Below, in pieces: positions 43,371-56,300 of a stretch of DNA of 60,000 nucleotides (position 1 is the first letter of the stretch; every line of letters starts with the position of its first letter). The stretch is from positions 27,337,915-27,397,914 of the forward strand of contig NC_088297.1 in assembly GCF_032854445.1 (NCBI RefSeq), read 5' to 3'. The stretch is from Liolophura sinensis. Taxonomy: Eukaryota > Mollusca > Polyplacophora > Chitonida > Chitonidae. The notes under the pieces were generated by a model that was given only the letters and a program-made list of their open reading frames with translations, had not been told where the DNA came from and ran no database searches. A program made the position numbers and the translations under genes.

Positions 43371-44361
43371 GACAATCTAGGGAACCCCAAAGAAAAACCA
43401 ACTTGTCACATGGCATAAATTGAATGGGCATTTAAAAATTATTGCAAGTAACTAGTGAACAGAGATCTTCTGACTGATGTAGAAGGACAGGGCATGTACA
43501 TGTATGGAATGAATACAAGACTATGCTGTGGGAAGTGAATTATATTTAGGCACTGTAGCCCGAAGTAACTTACCATATACATACATGTACACACTTGGGT
43601 TTCTTTACTCAGAGGTGTTACAAAATGTGCACATGATCAACACACATTGTTGAGCCTGATATGTACAAATGGACAGTAACCATGTGCTTGTGGCCTAGGA
43701 AATTCCGAAACTTCAGCATCCTGTTTTTCTTTAGGTCTTTTTTTTTTTTGGTCATCTAGTGCTTTATGAAAGTCTTCATTCATGCAGATCCTGAAAACAC
43801 ATGTCCATGTATATTTGTATGTATGGGTACCATGTCATGTGTTGTACATTATGTATCAGTAAGTGTGTGGATTCATAGTATTCTACCCTGCTGTTAGTTG
43901 TGGGCGGTGTGCAAATATACATATTAAATAGAGATGACCTTTCAAACAACATCGAGTGTGTCATGCAACGCACCGCCCAGTACATTTACCTCACGGAGTA
44001 ATATCATTTCATGTTGTTTATGTCTACAAATTAAAGAATTGAGTTTGTTTAGTTGTTAAATTTGCTTTTATGATTTATATAAAGGTGAACTATTGGAATT
44101 TCCTTCAGTGATAAAAGTGTTATTTCGCACAGTTTGTAGATATCACTTCTGTCTTTGCATTTTTGATGGTTTACACCCAAACGCCATGACGCGACAAAAG
44201 AAACATTTGTTTAATGACCTTCCAATCTAAGCTCAGCGGTATGATACACGTACAGTGCAATTTTACATTCCTACATCACTCAACAATGAGACATTTTGCT
44301 TCATTTTCTTCATTTTGGGGGGGGGGTGGGGGTTAGAATAGACTTGAACACCTTTGTCTTT
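43371..44361. other. Non-coding stretch
   Basis: Only a poly-T run near 43740 and a poly-G run near 44320 stand out. Confidence 0.45.
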
Positions 44362-44466
44362 GTGTTTGTTGTGTAACCCTCTATCATTTCTACCTATTGA
44401 CGAAGTAGAAAAGATTTGACTAGGTACGAAACAAGGCTCAGCTGCATCGGGTTACACAACAAACAC
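44362..44466. mobile_element. 105-bp palindromic element with 18-bp perfect inverted ends
   Basis: GTGTTTGTTGTGTAACCC (44362-44379) is exactly complementary to 44449-44466. An inner pair TTTCTAC/GTAGAAA lies inside. It may be a very short MITE or a structured RNA. Confidence 0.6.
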
Positions 44467-44737
44467 CGCTGCGGCCGTGTAAACCCTTAAACCATTTATA
44501 GTTTGACAGATGTTCATCCAGGTCTATTAACGTTAGGCGGTTTGAACTCCACCAAGTCAGCAAAAGGCCAAGACATACACAAAAAATTCCTTGTTTATGT
44601 GTAACCTGACCCTTCCAGAGAAAATGATAAGAGTAGGTTTGTGTGGAAAGGTTTTTTTTTTACATGTATATTGTAGCAAATGACACTAGCATAGAGAAAA
44701 AAAGCCCAGTAAAAAATGAAGAACTTTTTGAAGACAT

Positions 44738-45803
44738 GTACGTGTAGGTATACAAGCAGGCTGGCCGGGTGTTACGTGTACACGTACATGTAGGTATACA
44801 AGCAGGCTGGCCGGGTGTTACGTATACACGTACACGTAGGTATGCAAGCAGGCTGGCCGGTTGTTACGTGTACACGTACACGTAGGTATGCAAGCAGGCT
44901 GGCCGGGTGTTACGTGTACACGTACACGTAGGTATGCAAGCAGGCTGGCCGGTTGTTACGTGTACACGTACACGTAGGTATGCAAGCAGGCTGGCCGGGT
45001 GTTACGTGTACACGTACACGTAGGTATGCAAGCAGGCTGGCCGGGTGTTGCGTGTACACGTACATGTAGGTATGCAAGCAGGCTGGCCGGGTGTTACGTG
45101 TACATGTACATGTGGCTGTGTAAGCAGGCTGGCCGGGTGTTACATGTACATGTAGGTATGTAAGCAGGCTGGCCGGGGTGTTACGTGTACATGTACATGT
45201 AGGTATGTAAGCAGACTGTCCGGGTGTTACGTGTACATGTACATGTAGGTATGTAAGCAGACTGGCCGGGTGTTACGTGTACATGTACATGTAGGTATGT
45301 AAGCAGGCTGGCCGGGTGTTACATGTACATGCACATGTAGGTATGTAAGCAGACTGGCCGGGTGTTACGTGTACATGTACATGTAGGTATGTAAGCAGAC
45401 TGGCCGGGGTGTTACGTGTACATGTACATGTAGGTATGTAAGCAGACTGGCCGGGTGTTATGTGTACATGTACATGTAGGTATGTAAGCAGGCTGGCCGG
45501 GGTGTTACGTGTACATGTACATGTAGGTATGTAAGCAGGCTGGCCGGGGTGTTACGTGTACATGTACATGTAGGTATGTAAGCAGACTGGCTGGGTTTTA
45601 CGTGTACATGTACATGTAGGTATGTAAGCAGGCTGGCCGGGTGTTATGTGTACATGTACATGTAGGTATGTAAGCAGGCTGGCCGGGGTGTTACGTGTAC
45701 ATGTACATGTAGGTATGTAAGCAGACTGGCTGGGTGTTACGTGTACATGTACATGTAGGTATGTAAGCAGGCTGGCCGCGTGTTACGTGTACATGTACAT
45801 GGA
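44738..45803. repeat. 46-bp minisatellite, about 23 copies
   Basis: The unit is TACATGTAGGTATGTAAGCA, then GGCTGGCCGGGTGTTACGTG, then TACATG. The first eight or so units carry CACGTA instead of CATGTA and GTATGCAAG, so the array has two sequence blocks. Each unit joint is the palindrome GTACATGTAC or GTACACGTAC. Confidence 0.95.
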
Positions 45804-45976
45804 GCTGCTCCTTCACACTCTGTATGAGATGCTACTGTTTTATTTGTACATGCATGTTAATGTGCAAATTTACAGGTGTTATAATTAATTACAAAAACTT
45901 TTGTAGAGAAATTTTTTTTACATGAAAAAAACACATATGTGTTGTGTAAATAAATGAAGATCTGGCCTCCAAATTT

Positions 45977-46136
45977 GAGGTGTGCTATCACACTCCCACG
46001 CATAACACAGCCCTGACCTAAAATCTAGGTGAGGTACAACATATAAGAGACACCTGACAAAATCAAGAATGTGGTGAGAAGGAGTGCAAATCACACTCTC
46101 GGCCTTTGGTAAGGAGTGTGATAATGACACACCGGA
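45977..46136. mobile_element. Possible short TIR element
   Basis: GGTGTGCTATCACACTCC near 45978 and GGAGTGTGATAATGACACACC near 46116 are imperfect inverted copies. No coding content. Confidence 0.4.
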
Positions 46137-47419
46137 TTAAAAAGGAAGTCAAAGAGCTGGAACATGTTGGAGTACATGGACATTATTGTCCAAAGTTACC
46201 ATATCCCAGAAGTGAGACTTAATCTTAATGCCAGTCTTACATGCAATGCAGCACTGAGAAATGAGAGGTGCCTGGGACTTCAGTATTAAGTACATGTAAA
46301 TGCATGGCTTTACCAGGCATAGAAAGGTTTTTTTAAAACCACCTGTGACATGTAGATTATTTTGGTACCTGTCACCTTCAGGTATCTACCTGTCCCCATC
46401 AGTCTGACTTTTAGAAAGTCTAGCACTGCCAATCAGCATTGTCCCATTTTGTGAACATACAATTTCAGTTTGGCAAAATTATTTTTCGTCATCATCACTA
46501 CCTTGGCAAAGCAATATCGGTCCACAGTGTTACAAGAATTTTGGGTTTCAGAAGCAAGTTTCTTTTCATTCAATATTCTGTCAGGACCGTGACATCTGCA
46601 CTGTCAATTATCAAGATGAAAGTTCATTTTGTACCTGTGTATGCATGCGCTTCCCATTACAGAGAAACAACCAAGGAAAAGCATCTAGTGTGTGTGCGTT
46701 TAGATTGATATGTGTGTGTCTTGAGTTGCTCCCCTTTACACTTGCAACGCCACGTATAGTCCAAACCTTGAGCGGGAAAAGTTAGCAATGCAGCCCTAAA
46801 ACTGTACACTTTTGGGCGATAGGAAGAGGTTGGGACAATAAATATTAATGTCCTTTTATTGGTTATTTATTTGACTGGTGTTTCACACTGTTTCCTGTGA
46901 AAATGGCTTCTTCAACATTGAAGGTACGTTTGGTCTTGGAATTGAAAGCGCAAATATGATGACAACCTTGTCCACTAAATGACGTAGTAGCAATGTTGTC
47001 TTGTGACAACACTTGATTGCGGGAACGCCAAGTAAATATACAGACTTCACAAACATAGACCTGCATGGATATTGACTTAAACATGATTGGAAACTTATTG
47101 AGCCTACCTGTGGCTGCAGCAGGTGAATTTTTTTTGTGACCTGTCACCGACAGGTAGACAGGTGTTATTTCTGTCCCTGCTTTACTACAACATTAACATG
47201 TAATTCACGTATAAACAACTGGCCTATGGCTTTTATGCTTTCAGCTCTAAATTGTAGTGTTGTTCTGATTCTTGAAAACACAAAAAGTATTAACAGATAT
47301 ATTCATATACAAGCACATGGGTCAATGCATGGTGACAAAGGAGAATTTCACTTCTCCACAGTTAATACATACATGTACACGTGTAGTTACATGTGATAAA
47401 GGCAACACATTTTAACTCA
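46137..47419. other. Non-coding stretch with a SINE tail fragment
   Basis: TTATTTATTTGACTGGTGTTT near 46863 is a minus-strand piece of the SINE tail. Nothing else was recognised. Confidence 0.4.
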
Positions 47420-47530
47420 CACACATGTTGCCACATAGTTTTAACACCTTTGCTGCCACTTAGTCTAGCATCATGCTGCCACTTAATCTAGCATCACCTT
47501 GCCACTTAGTTCAGCATCACCTTGCCACTT
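47420..47530. repeat. Short tandem repeat, about 26-bp period, four copies
   Basis: GCCACTTA(G/A)T(C/T)(T/C)AGCATCA phrases alternate with CCTTGCCACTTA. Confidence 0.7.
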
Positions 47531-47740
47531 ACCCTAAATGACCTAAAATTTCGTTCATGACTAACTTGCCCATTCTGCCAGATTCTGAGAGTTCTATTGA
47601 CTTTAGATGGATGTTTTTGACGTTTGTTTGGAGCATGGGATGATATTCTACTGGAAGATTGTAAGTTTCAGCACCAAAAGTAATATTTTGTGACATTTAT
47701 TTGCCACTAACAATACAGTTTTGTTAGGTCATTTAGGGTA
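47530..47740. mobile_element. 211-bp MITE with 17-bp perfect TIRs
   Basis: TACCCTAAATGACCTAA (47530-47546) is the exact inverted copy of 47724-47740. No coding content and no clear target duplication. Confidence 0.65.
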
Positions 47741-49003
47741 ATCCAAACCCTAACACCAGGTTGTCACTCCGTTTATAAACAGTATGTCTAGCCCTTAACT
47801 AGGGATGTTTCTGGTATTCCCTGAGTATTGTTCTGTTACACTGCCTTATAAATTGGGCAACCTGAACCTTATGTTCTTTTCCAGTTTGACAGGAACTGTC
47901 ACATCTGATATAATATTGACACTGGCGTGTGATTAAGTGCAGTTTCGGATGTTTCAATGTTATCCTGCGTTAAACCATATATCTGTTAAAGGCCAAGTGT
48001 CAGTGGTTTGTTGTTAGATGGCTGAGGCCAAACAGGATAGTCAGGAAGGGGTCGATTGTCCTCCTCTCCCCTCCCCCTCATCCCCCTTACACTTCAACTC
48101 AGGCTACACTGATAGTATGACACCAGCACTGCAGTGATTTCAAAAATTTATGTGTATAGAATTAGGCACATTAGGATGCAGTTGGTGAATATTAAACCCA
48201 GTATAGTGTATTTCACTGAAAATTTTGTCCTTGGTCAGATTTCTAATTTTGCATGATTCCAAGAGCTCTGTTATTGTTAAAGTTGTTTTAAGTTTTTTTG
48301 TGTGTTATATTTTTGTGCCCTTCATTTGCTCCTGAAAATGCACTTTTTACAGCTAAAATTTTTAAGACAAGTAAAGTAACAATCCCTGTGAACTTGCATG
48401 AAAATAATAAAATTTACACAAATTAAAAATATACACATTTACAGGGGAAATGTCAAACAACATTGACATGTTTGTGGTATACTGTAAACAAGGTGCAGCT
48501 GAGACAGTTGAATGCACACATGTACATCTCTACAGCCTGACACCCCCACAAGAAGGAAATGAGCAAGTGCTTTTCTGGGAACAGGTGTTTCTGTCTTAAG
48601 TTTGTACCACTTATAACCACGAATAGATCTAAGACTGTGAGAAAGGAGGTGTGCAAAGCTCTTCTCAACTGCATCGAAATAGTTTTGAATCATTGGTTTG
48701 TTTCAATGTGATGAAAAGAATATAAATGTTTGTACATGTGCATCTTTCATTTCAGTAGTTAGTGAACAGTGGCAGTAAAGAGACGTATATGTGCACTGTG
48801 CACAAATCTGTATATTATTTAACTGTGTGGGAATCAGTTCAAGTTACAGTGTATAAGTACGTATATTAGTGTTGTATTTTTCACGGTACTGTGTAACAGA
48901 CAGGTAAAACTTTTTTTTCTGTTATTCTTGTCTTTTTTCCCCCAGATACATGAAAGAATGAATTTATATGTTTTTATTTATTTGATTGTTTTCGTGATTT
49001 CAG
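47741..49003. other. Non-coding stretch upstream of EXTL3
   Basis: No gene was recognised. The EXTL3 promoter or further 5' exons may lie here or farther upstream; I cannot identify them. Confidence 0.4.
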
Positions 49004-49148
49004 GTATGTCCAAAATGTGATGACAACTCTGAAAGGGGTGGGTGAACTGTGACACTATGACTGTCAGAAGGTTAACTTCTCGAAACCTCGTCTAGTAGAC
49101 GTCTTCAGGCCTGGAGAAACTTTGTCCGTCATCATGACTTAACAACAG
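49004..49148 (+). other. EXTL3: Candidate 5' UTR exon of EXTL3
   Basis: A pyrimidine-rich acceptor (TTCGTGATTTCAG) and a donor (AACAACAG|GTAAAT) bracket 145 nt without a long frame. The next acceptors downstream are those of the 117-bp array leading to the EXTL3 start exon. Only RNA data could confirm this exon. Confidence 0.4.
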
Positions 49149-49659
49149 GTAAATTGAGATGTTCATATTGTTGGACAAAGTTTTTACTTCTGAAAATACA
49201 TACTATACATGTAAACAAAATTCATGCCAGGTCAAATTGAAAGTAATTTTTCCAGGTCTTGAAAAGAGTGAAAAATCATGGCACTTTTAATTTTTGATTG
49301 AACCTGGAAAGGCATTGAAATTGAGAATAAGGCACACCTAATGTTGGCTGATGGCTGATTAATAGAGATCAGAACAGCTGATATGTAGCAGCTTTCAGTA
49401 GGCTGACTTTATCGTGGAGAAATTTGTTTTCCTGCATCATAGACATTGCTCATTGCACAAGTGCACGAACCTCATGTAAAATTTAAGCACCTTTATATCG
49501 TCCGACCCATGAAATGCTGGCCTTACGGCTGTGTGTGAATCCCTGGACTTGTGTACCCATGTTTGTGCTGAGAAGTGGACATTGAATCAGGGGTTTGGTA
49601 GTATGACTTCAGCTTTAAGTCAGAAGGTCAGCTACATAGCAGCTCCTTCATCATGTGCT

Positions 49660-50346
49660 CCTCTACTTAGATATAAACATGAGATATGTTAACTTTATCT
49701 CCCTTCTGTAGGTGTGCACGGGATGAGCGTGAGAGGCCAAGCATGGCCAGGTTTGACAGTCTTAGCCACGGAGGCTCCTCTACTTGGATATAAACATGAG
49801 ATATGCTAACCTTATCTCCCTTCTGTAGGTGTGCGCGGGAAGAGCGTGAGAGGCCGAGCATGGCCAGGTTTGACTGTCTTGGCCACAGAGGCTCCTCTAC
49901 TTGGATATAAACATGAGATATGCTAACCTTATCTCCCTTCTGTAGGTGTGTGCGGGAAGAGCGTGAGAGGCCGAGCATGGCCAGGTTTGACTGTCTTGGC
50001 CACAGAGGCGCCTCTACTTGGATATAAACATGAGATATGCTAACCTTATCTCCCTTCTGTAGGTGTGCGCGGGAAGAGCGTGAGAGGCCGAGCATGGCCA
50101 GGTTTGACTGTCTTGGCCACAGAGGCGCCTCTACTTGGATATAAACATGAGATATGTTAACCTTATCTCCCTTCTGTAGGTGTGTGCAGGAAGAGCGTGA
50201 GAGGCCGAGCATGGCCAGGTTTGACTGTCTTGGCCACAGAGACTCCTGTATTTGGATATAAACATGAGATATGTTAACCTTATCTCCCTTCTGTAGGTGT
50301 GCGCGGGATGAGCGTGAGAGGCCGAGCATGGCCAGGTTTGACTGTC
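49660..50346. repeat. 117-bp tandem array of the EXTL3 start-exon boundary, six copies
   Basis: Each copy has the pyrimidine tract and acceptor TATCTCCCTTCTGTAG (AG ending at 49711, 49828, 49945, 50062, 50179, 50296) and an ATG with the first EXTL3 codons (ATG at 49743, 49860, 49977, 50094, 50211, 50328). In the five upstream copies the frame from ATG closes after 16 codons at the TAA in GATATAAAC. Only the sixth runs into the long coding frame. The spacing is exactly 117 in all five intervals. Confidence 0.9.
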
Positions 50347-53300
50347 TTCCACCACGAGGAAGGTTGATGCACTGGCTCAAGTCGCTGCGGATCACACGGG
50401 TCATTGCCGTCCTGCTCCTTGTGCTGGTAAGCGTGGCCTTGATAACCCACTATTACCTGTCCAACATGAGCACAGAGCCTGTCAGGGAAGGCTCACAGAG
50501 ACGCAAACCCCTTGGAGATGCCATCGTTGATCCAGATCTCATCAAAGGTATTGCGGAGGTTTAATGCCACTCTCAGTATTCAGTCATTTTCATGCCTTAA
50601 AACTGTATTTTAAGTTCATAAGTTTTATATCTGTAGAGAATTATTTACATTTATTGGCAGCAAAACGTCAAATTTTAGGGGGCTGAGGCAGCGGAAGTAG
50701 TATCCCACCCAATCAGGCGAGAGTCCAGGGGCTGCCTAGACATTTCATTTGGTCTGTAAAAAAAAATTATTTCAAGGGGCACTTAGGTCCCCCACTTATA
50801 TCTTCATGGGGGGTTGGGGGGTGGGGGGAGGGTCTGGGCTGGTGGAAGGAGCCTATAGCCTATGACATTTGACAGTAGTATGTTTCATCTTGGTGATAGT
50901 AAGTAATGCACGAATCCCCCATGGCCTTTTGCAAAGTGTAACATTCATTGATGACAAATTGTCATTCAGCAAAGTGTTTTGCATTTTTTACAACCCTCGT
51001 GGGAAAGTAACTTGCCAAAGGTCAGCCTAGCCACTCCCTGTACTAGACATATTGTTAAGTAAATGTGTTTTATGAAGGTAGACTTTATTAGTGGAATTAG
51101 TTGAGGATTTAGGACAAGTAAAACTGTTCAAATTCTGTGTTTATTTTCTTACCACATAGTAATTTTTGAAAAAGTCAAGAACATTGCTTTATATTAAGCT
51201 GTCCTGTACAAAGTACAAGTAGAACTTACATGTATTTCGTACTAATACCCTGAGCATTAGTGTTGATGTCGGCGTAGAATAGCAGGCGTGACAGGGAAAG
51301 CAATGTTTCAGTACATGCTCTAGGGGTGGTACATGTACCTCAAAAAGCACTGCATGTATTAATTTCAGTACTTAAATTTTATGGTCTTCAGCTCCTTATG
51401 TATTGAGCTAAAGTTTTGTATTGATGTGTCTCCTGTAGATCAGCTGTTTGGTAGCCTTGCTACCAAATCTTAAGGTTTTGTTTTTCATTTTTATCAAATT
51501 TTACTCTTAACCAATTTTCTTTGGATTTAAACATTACACTGAGAGAAGGCCTGGACTATTACCCAGTATTTGCGGATGTGTTTCTCAGTATTGGTTTATG
51601 TCCTCCACATGGCTGAGATTGTTATCGTGCCAGTATGGCGCGATAACCCAGGAGCTTCTCACTGATGCAGTCGCTGTGAGTTCAAGTCCAGCTCATGCTG
51701 GCTTCCTCTCTGGTCGTGCGGGTGATGATCTTCCAGCAGCCTGCAAATGATAGTGACTTTGCCCCAGGCTCTGCCCGGTTTCCTCTTGCCACAATCAAAT
51801 AAATCAGTATTGGATTATGTGTATTGTAATACCTGGCACTGGATATAGGGTTTTATTTTTTTGGTCATTTCCAGGGTCCGACCTGGAGTACCATGTAGAC
51901 GAGCTGAAACGAATCAAATCCTCGGTGGCCAAGGAGTTACGGGACTTGGAGAGTAAGCGCCAGAAGCTGCAGACAGAGATCTCGGGGTACACTACCCACA
52001 TTGACAGCCTCAAGTCTGAGTATGAGCGGTTGACCAAGGACCTTCAGATGCTCAAGATCACCATCAACCAGGCTAATATGGAGAAAGAGGAAGCTTTCAT
52101 GAAAACTCTGCCGGACATCAAAGCCCCGCAGCGCATCCTGGCAGGCCTGGAGGATAACGTGAATGTTGCATCGCCGCGCTCCCCGCTGTCCTGCAGAATG
52201 CACTCATGCTTTGATTACTCACGTTGCTCACTGCTGTCGGAGTTCCCGGTCTACTTCTACAGTCCCAGTGACTATGGCATGGGGTTATCGCCAGTAGAGC
52301 ACTTCGTTGAGAGGTCTGTGAGCGAGGCATTCGGTGTGACGCCGTATGCCGTCAGCGATGGCGATCTCGCATGTTTGTACGTTGTTCTGATTGGAGAACT
52401 GCAAGATGCGTTGTTCAGCACAGCTACGCTGGAGGAGACGCTGCGCAGTTTGCCTTACTGGCACGGGGATGGCAGGAACCATGTGCTGTTAAATGTCGCC
52501 AGGACGCATTCCAATGTGGACATCTTCGATGACGTGGATACAGGAAGAGCTTTCCTCGTTCAGTCCACTTTTACCTCCAGGAATTTCAGACGTGGGTTTG
52601 ACATAGTGTCTTCACCAGCTCTCGGTGTGGCCAACGGTGAAGTCTGGCAGGGTTTGCCTCCCCTGTCACCACTGAGACGGAAATATCTGTTAACATTCCA
52701 GGGTGAGTACCTCGCTCCGCAGCCAGCCTCTATTAAGACCAACGCCAACAAGAATAATGTGCTGCAAGAAATAAATAATCAAAGACAGCTTCAAAGTGTT
52801 TCTGAAGTGGCTAATTTGTTGAGTCTTGAAAAGACAGTCGTGGACACGCTCAAGAGAATGCAGTCTGTGTCAGAAGACGGGTTTAACTTTCAGTTTGCAT
52901 GTGAGGGTTCCAAGTTACTGGGTGCGGTCAGCGAGTGGTCGCTATGCGGGACTGACCAGTCAAGGCAGAACTTCTTGCAGGATTCTACCTTCACACTTAT
53001 TTTGACTCCCACAAATACTAGTCTCGTGTCCACTGTTATAACTCAGATCCGTCTTTATGAGGCACTGAGGTATGGTGCTGTTCCTGTCATCCTCGGTGAC
53101 CACCTTGAGCTGCCGTTCTCCGAGGCCATTGACTGGCGCCGTGCATCCATTATCCTTCCGAAGGCACGTCTCACCGAGCTACACTTTTTTGTGCGCACCT
53201 ACACAGACACTGAGATTTACACTCTGAGGCATCAGGGACGTTTTCTCTGGGAGACGTACTTCGGCTCTACAGAGCGGCTTGTAGAGACTTTACTGGCTGT

Positions 53301-56300
53301 TGTACGGACCAGACTACAAATCCCCCCTGTACCAGTCATGGACTCCCCCAGCCCTAGTATTTTTAACACCTCGTTTATCCCCCCTAAGTTAAGTGCTCCT
53401 GATTTGGACCCTGAGACTGACGACGTGTTGGGCCCGATTGAACAGCCATTTCCTTCACCCATGTTCCGTAGGAACTTCACAGTGACATTTGAGGAGTTTA
53501 ATCATCCTCGTGACCCCTTCCATCTCTACCCTAATTCCCCATTCGACAAAAAGCTGTCCTCCGAGGCCAAGTTTTTGGGTAAGTCCATTGTGGAACAAGT
53601 AATAAATGTATTGAAGCTCTCGCACAGTTTCCCCTTCATTATGGGCATTGGAGTCTCACCTGATTCAGAACCCATTTTTAACCACATAGTACAATGTAGT
53701 ACGGTTGAAACTTAGACGGCTGAATATTTTATTTCACTCTTTCACAAAATTGGTAGCAGGTATACAGGGAAAAGTATAATTTAGCAAGTAAAAGTTTTTC
53801 TCTGATGACATCGTTTTTATTTATGGGTGAGCACAGAAGTTTTGTGTTTGGTTTGTTGGTTTTACTCCATGTACACGTTTTGGAGTAAAATAATGACTAA
53901 AATTTATTTGTACTCATAAATGTAAATATATGTATGTATTAGTATCTAATAGCTCTTCTGTACTCTATGTCCTAAATTCAAGGGAGATAACTCACCAATC
54001 CCCATTGGCATGAGAGTTATTACCCTCTTAACCTGAACAGTTACATCAAGTCATTGGACTTGCCGGTTACTCAGTAATGCCTGTGATATAAGTGAAATAC
54101 ATGTTGCTATTGATCATGGCATTCAGGGTTGGAATTTAAGCTAAAAGTCAAACTGTACACCAGGACCAGAGGCCACTTTCACAAAACAGCATACAACATT
54201 TATTTATCGTGCATTTGTCGTACGATATTTTGTACATCATTATCACCATATCATTGTCCAATATGTGCGATATGGTACATGAACATTTATGACATCTTTG
54301 TGAAACTGGACTCAGTACTCTGTGAATTCCACTGCTCTGCCCACAAGTTTACTGGTCCTGACACAAAATATAGAATCAATTTGGAATGGCTAACCGAGAA
54401 CCAAGATTGCTTTTCATTGTCAGTGAATGCTGATTTAAAATTCCTACACCACATGCATGTAAGTCATAGTATGGATTTCGGCATTGTAGTGAAGCAACTA
54501 CCCCTCCACAATCTATCGGCAACACTTTATAGGCCTGATGCTGATGCTCACGGTCATATTGAATGTTACTTTCAAAATTTTAATTATCCAATAATTTTTA
54601 CACCCTCCTTTCTAAATGTTAATGACTAAGACTTTCTCTGTGAAGTTTTTATTTTCTGCTGGCCTAAGGCACACAGTACATTGTACCTTACAAAATCTAC
54701 TGGTACATGTATGTCAGAAAGTGACAGGCCTTGGGCCACTGGATTACTGCTAATTTCAAACCCCTGGCATTATGCATTAATAAAATATAAATAAATCAAC
54801 ACATGTACATGTAAGTAATTGTTGTCCATGTAATTGACAACAACCTGTCGTACATATACTTCTGCATTTCATCTTTTCAGGCTCTGGGTTAGGATTTCGG
54901 CCCATCAACAAAGGGGAGGGTGGAGCAGGGAAGGAGTTCAATGAAGCCCTGGGTGGCAATTACCCCAGGGAACAGTTTACAGGTGAGTTTTTACATCAGT
55001 TGTTTAGGAATCTAGAGACGTTGGGTTTGCTGATCTACTGACGTGGACTGGACCCAGGGGAATGCACACTTGTACGTGGATGTTTTGTATACTTGCAGTA
55101 AAGGTCAGTAAGGGCTGTAAAACTATGGCCGATTCCACAAAGCTGTTTCTCACTTTTTAAAAGTCAAAATTTAAATTCTGTCTACAGTCCGTAGTTTTTG
55201 ATACTAAAAGTTGAAATGTGGACTTTGTCTTAAGATAACATTGATGAGGCGCACAACATTTCTAAAGCCCAAACATAAGCCTTAAAATTGTATTTACAAC
55301 TGTGACTTAAATCAGAATTGGGTTTGTGCAATCGGTCCCCAGTCCCTGTGAACAGAGACTGGCTTTGTGCAATCGGTCCCCAGTCCCTGTGAACAGAGAT
55401 TGGCCTTGTGCAATCGGTCCCCAGTCCCAGTGAACAGAGATTGGCTTTGTGCAATCTGTCCCCAGTCCCTGTGAACAGAGATTGGCTTTGTGCAATCGGT
55501 CCCCAGTCCCTGTGAACAGAGATTGGCTTTGTGCAATCGGTCCCCAGTCCCTGTGAACAGAGATTGGCTTTGTGCAATCGATCCCCAGTCCGTGTGAACA
55601 GAGATTGGCTTTGTGCAATCGGTCCCCAGTCCCTGTGAACAGAGATTGGCCTTGTGCAATCGGTCCCCAGTCCCTGTGAACAGAGATTGGCCTTGTGCAA
55701 TCGGTCCCCAGTCCCTGTGAACAGAGATTGGCTTTGTGCAATTGGTCCTCAGTCCCAGTAAACAGAGATTGGCCTTGTGCATTCGGTCCCCAGTCTCAGT
55801 GAACACAGATTGGCCTTTTTGCAATCCGTCCCCAGTCCCTGTGAACAGAGATTGCAGAACTGTGCATTCATGTACATGTACATGTCTATCTCATAAACCC
55901 CTTGACTCTTAACTGATACAGGCTTTTGTAAGGCATCTCCCACAGGGTCAGCTGTGACCCTACCCCAGATTTGTCAGGTACATGTATACAAGGTGGCCCT
56001 TATGGACGAGATTGGAGTAATCACATTACGGCATGTGTCACATCAAACCCTTGACCAACTTAGGCAGGGTTTTTACAGGCATCTCCCACAGGGTCGGCTG
56101 TGACCCTACACCAGAAGGTTTCTCAGTGTCAGAATACAAAAGTACATGATTACTCAGTGGCAGGATACAGAAATACATGGTTAGTCAGTGGCTGGATACA
56201 GAAATACATGGTTCCACAGTGGCAGGATACAGAAATACATGGTTACTCAGTGCCAGGATACAAAAGTACATGATTACTCAGTGGCAGGATACAGAAATAC

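Noticed and set aside
36422-45803. CRISPR-like arrays
   Set aside because: Tandem units are contiguous with no unique spacers; eukaryotic context.
49667-50404. 245-aa minus-strand repeat protein
   Set aside because: Antisense of the 117-bp array (117 is a multiple of 3); the plus strand explains it as the EXTL3 start-exon boundary.
53579-53715. C-terminal extension of the large EXTL3 exon to a stop at 53715
   Set aside because: A GTAAGT donor at 53579 and the phase-matched next exon give the conserved GT64 sequence, so this is intron read-through.
54129-54629. 166-aa plus-strand frame in an EXTL3 intron
   Set aside because: Spans a TIR mini-element; no splice sites in phase with EXTL3 and no domain.
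55230-55943. Long minus-strand repeat proteins (HRDWGPIAQ type)
   Set aside because: Three frames of a 41-bp minisatellite in an EXTL3 intron.
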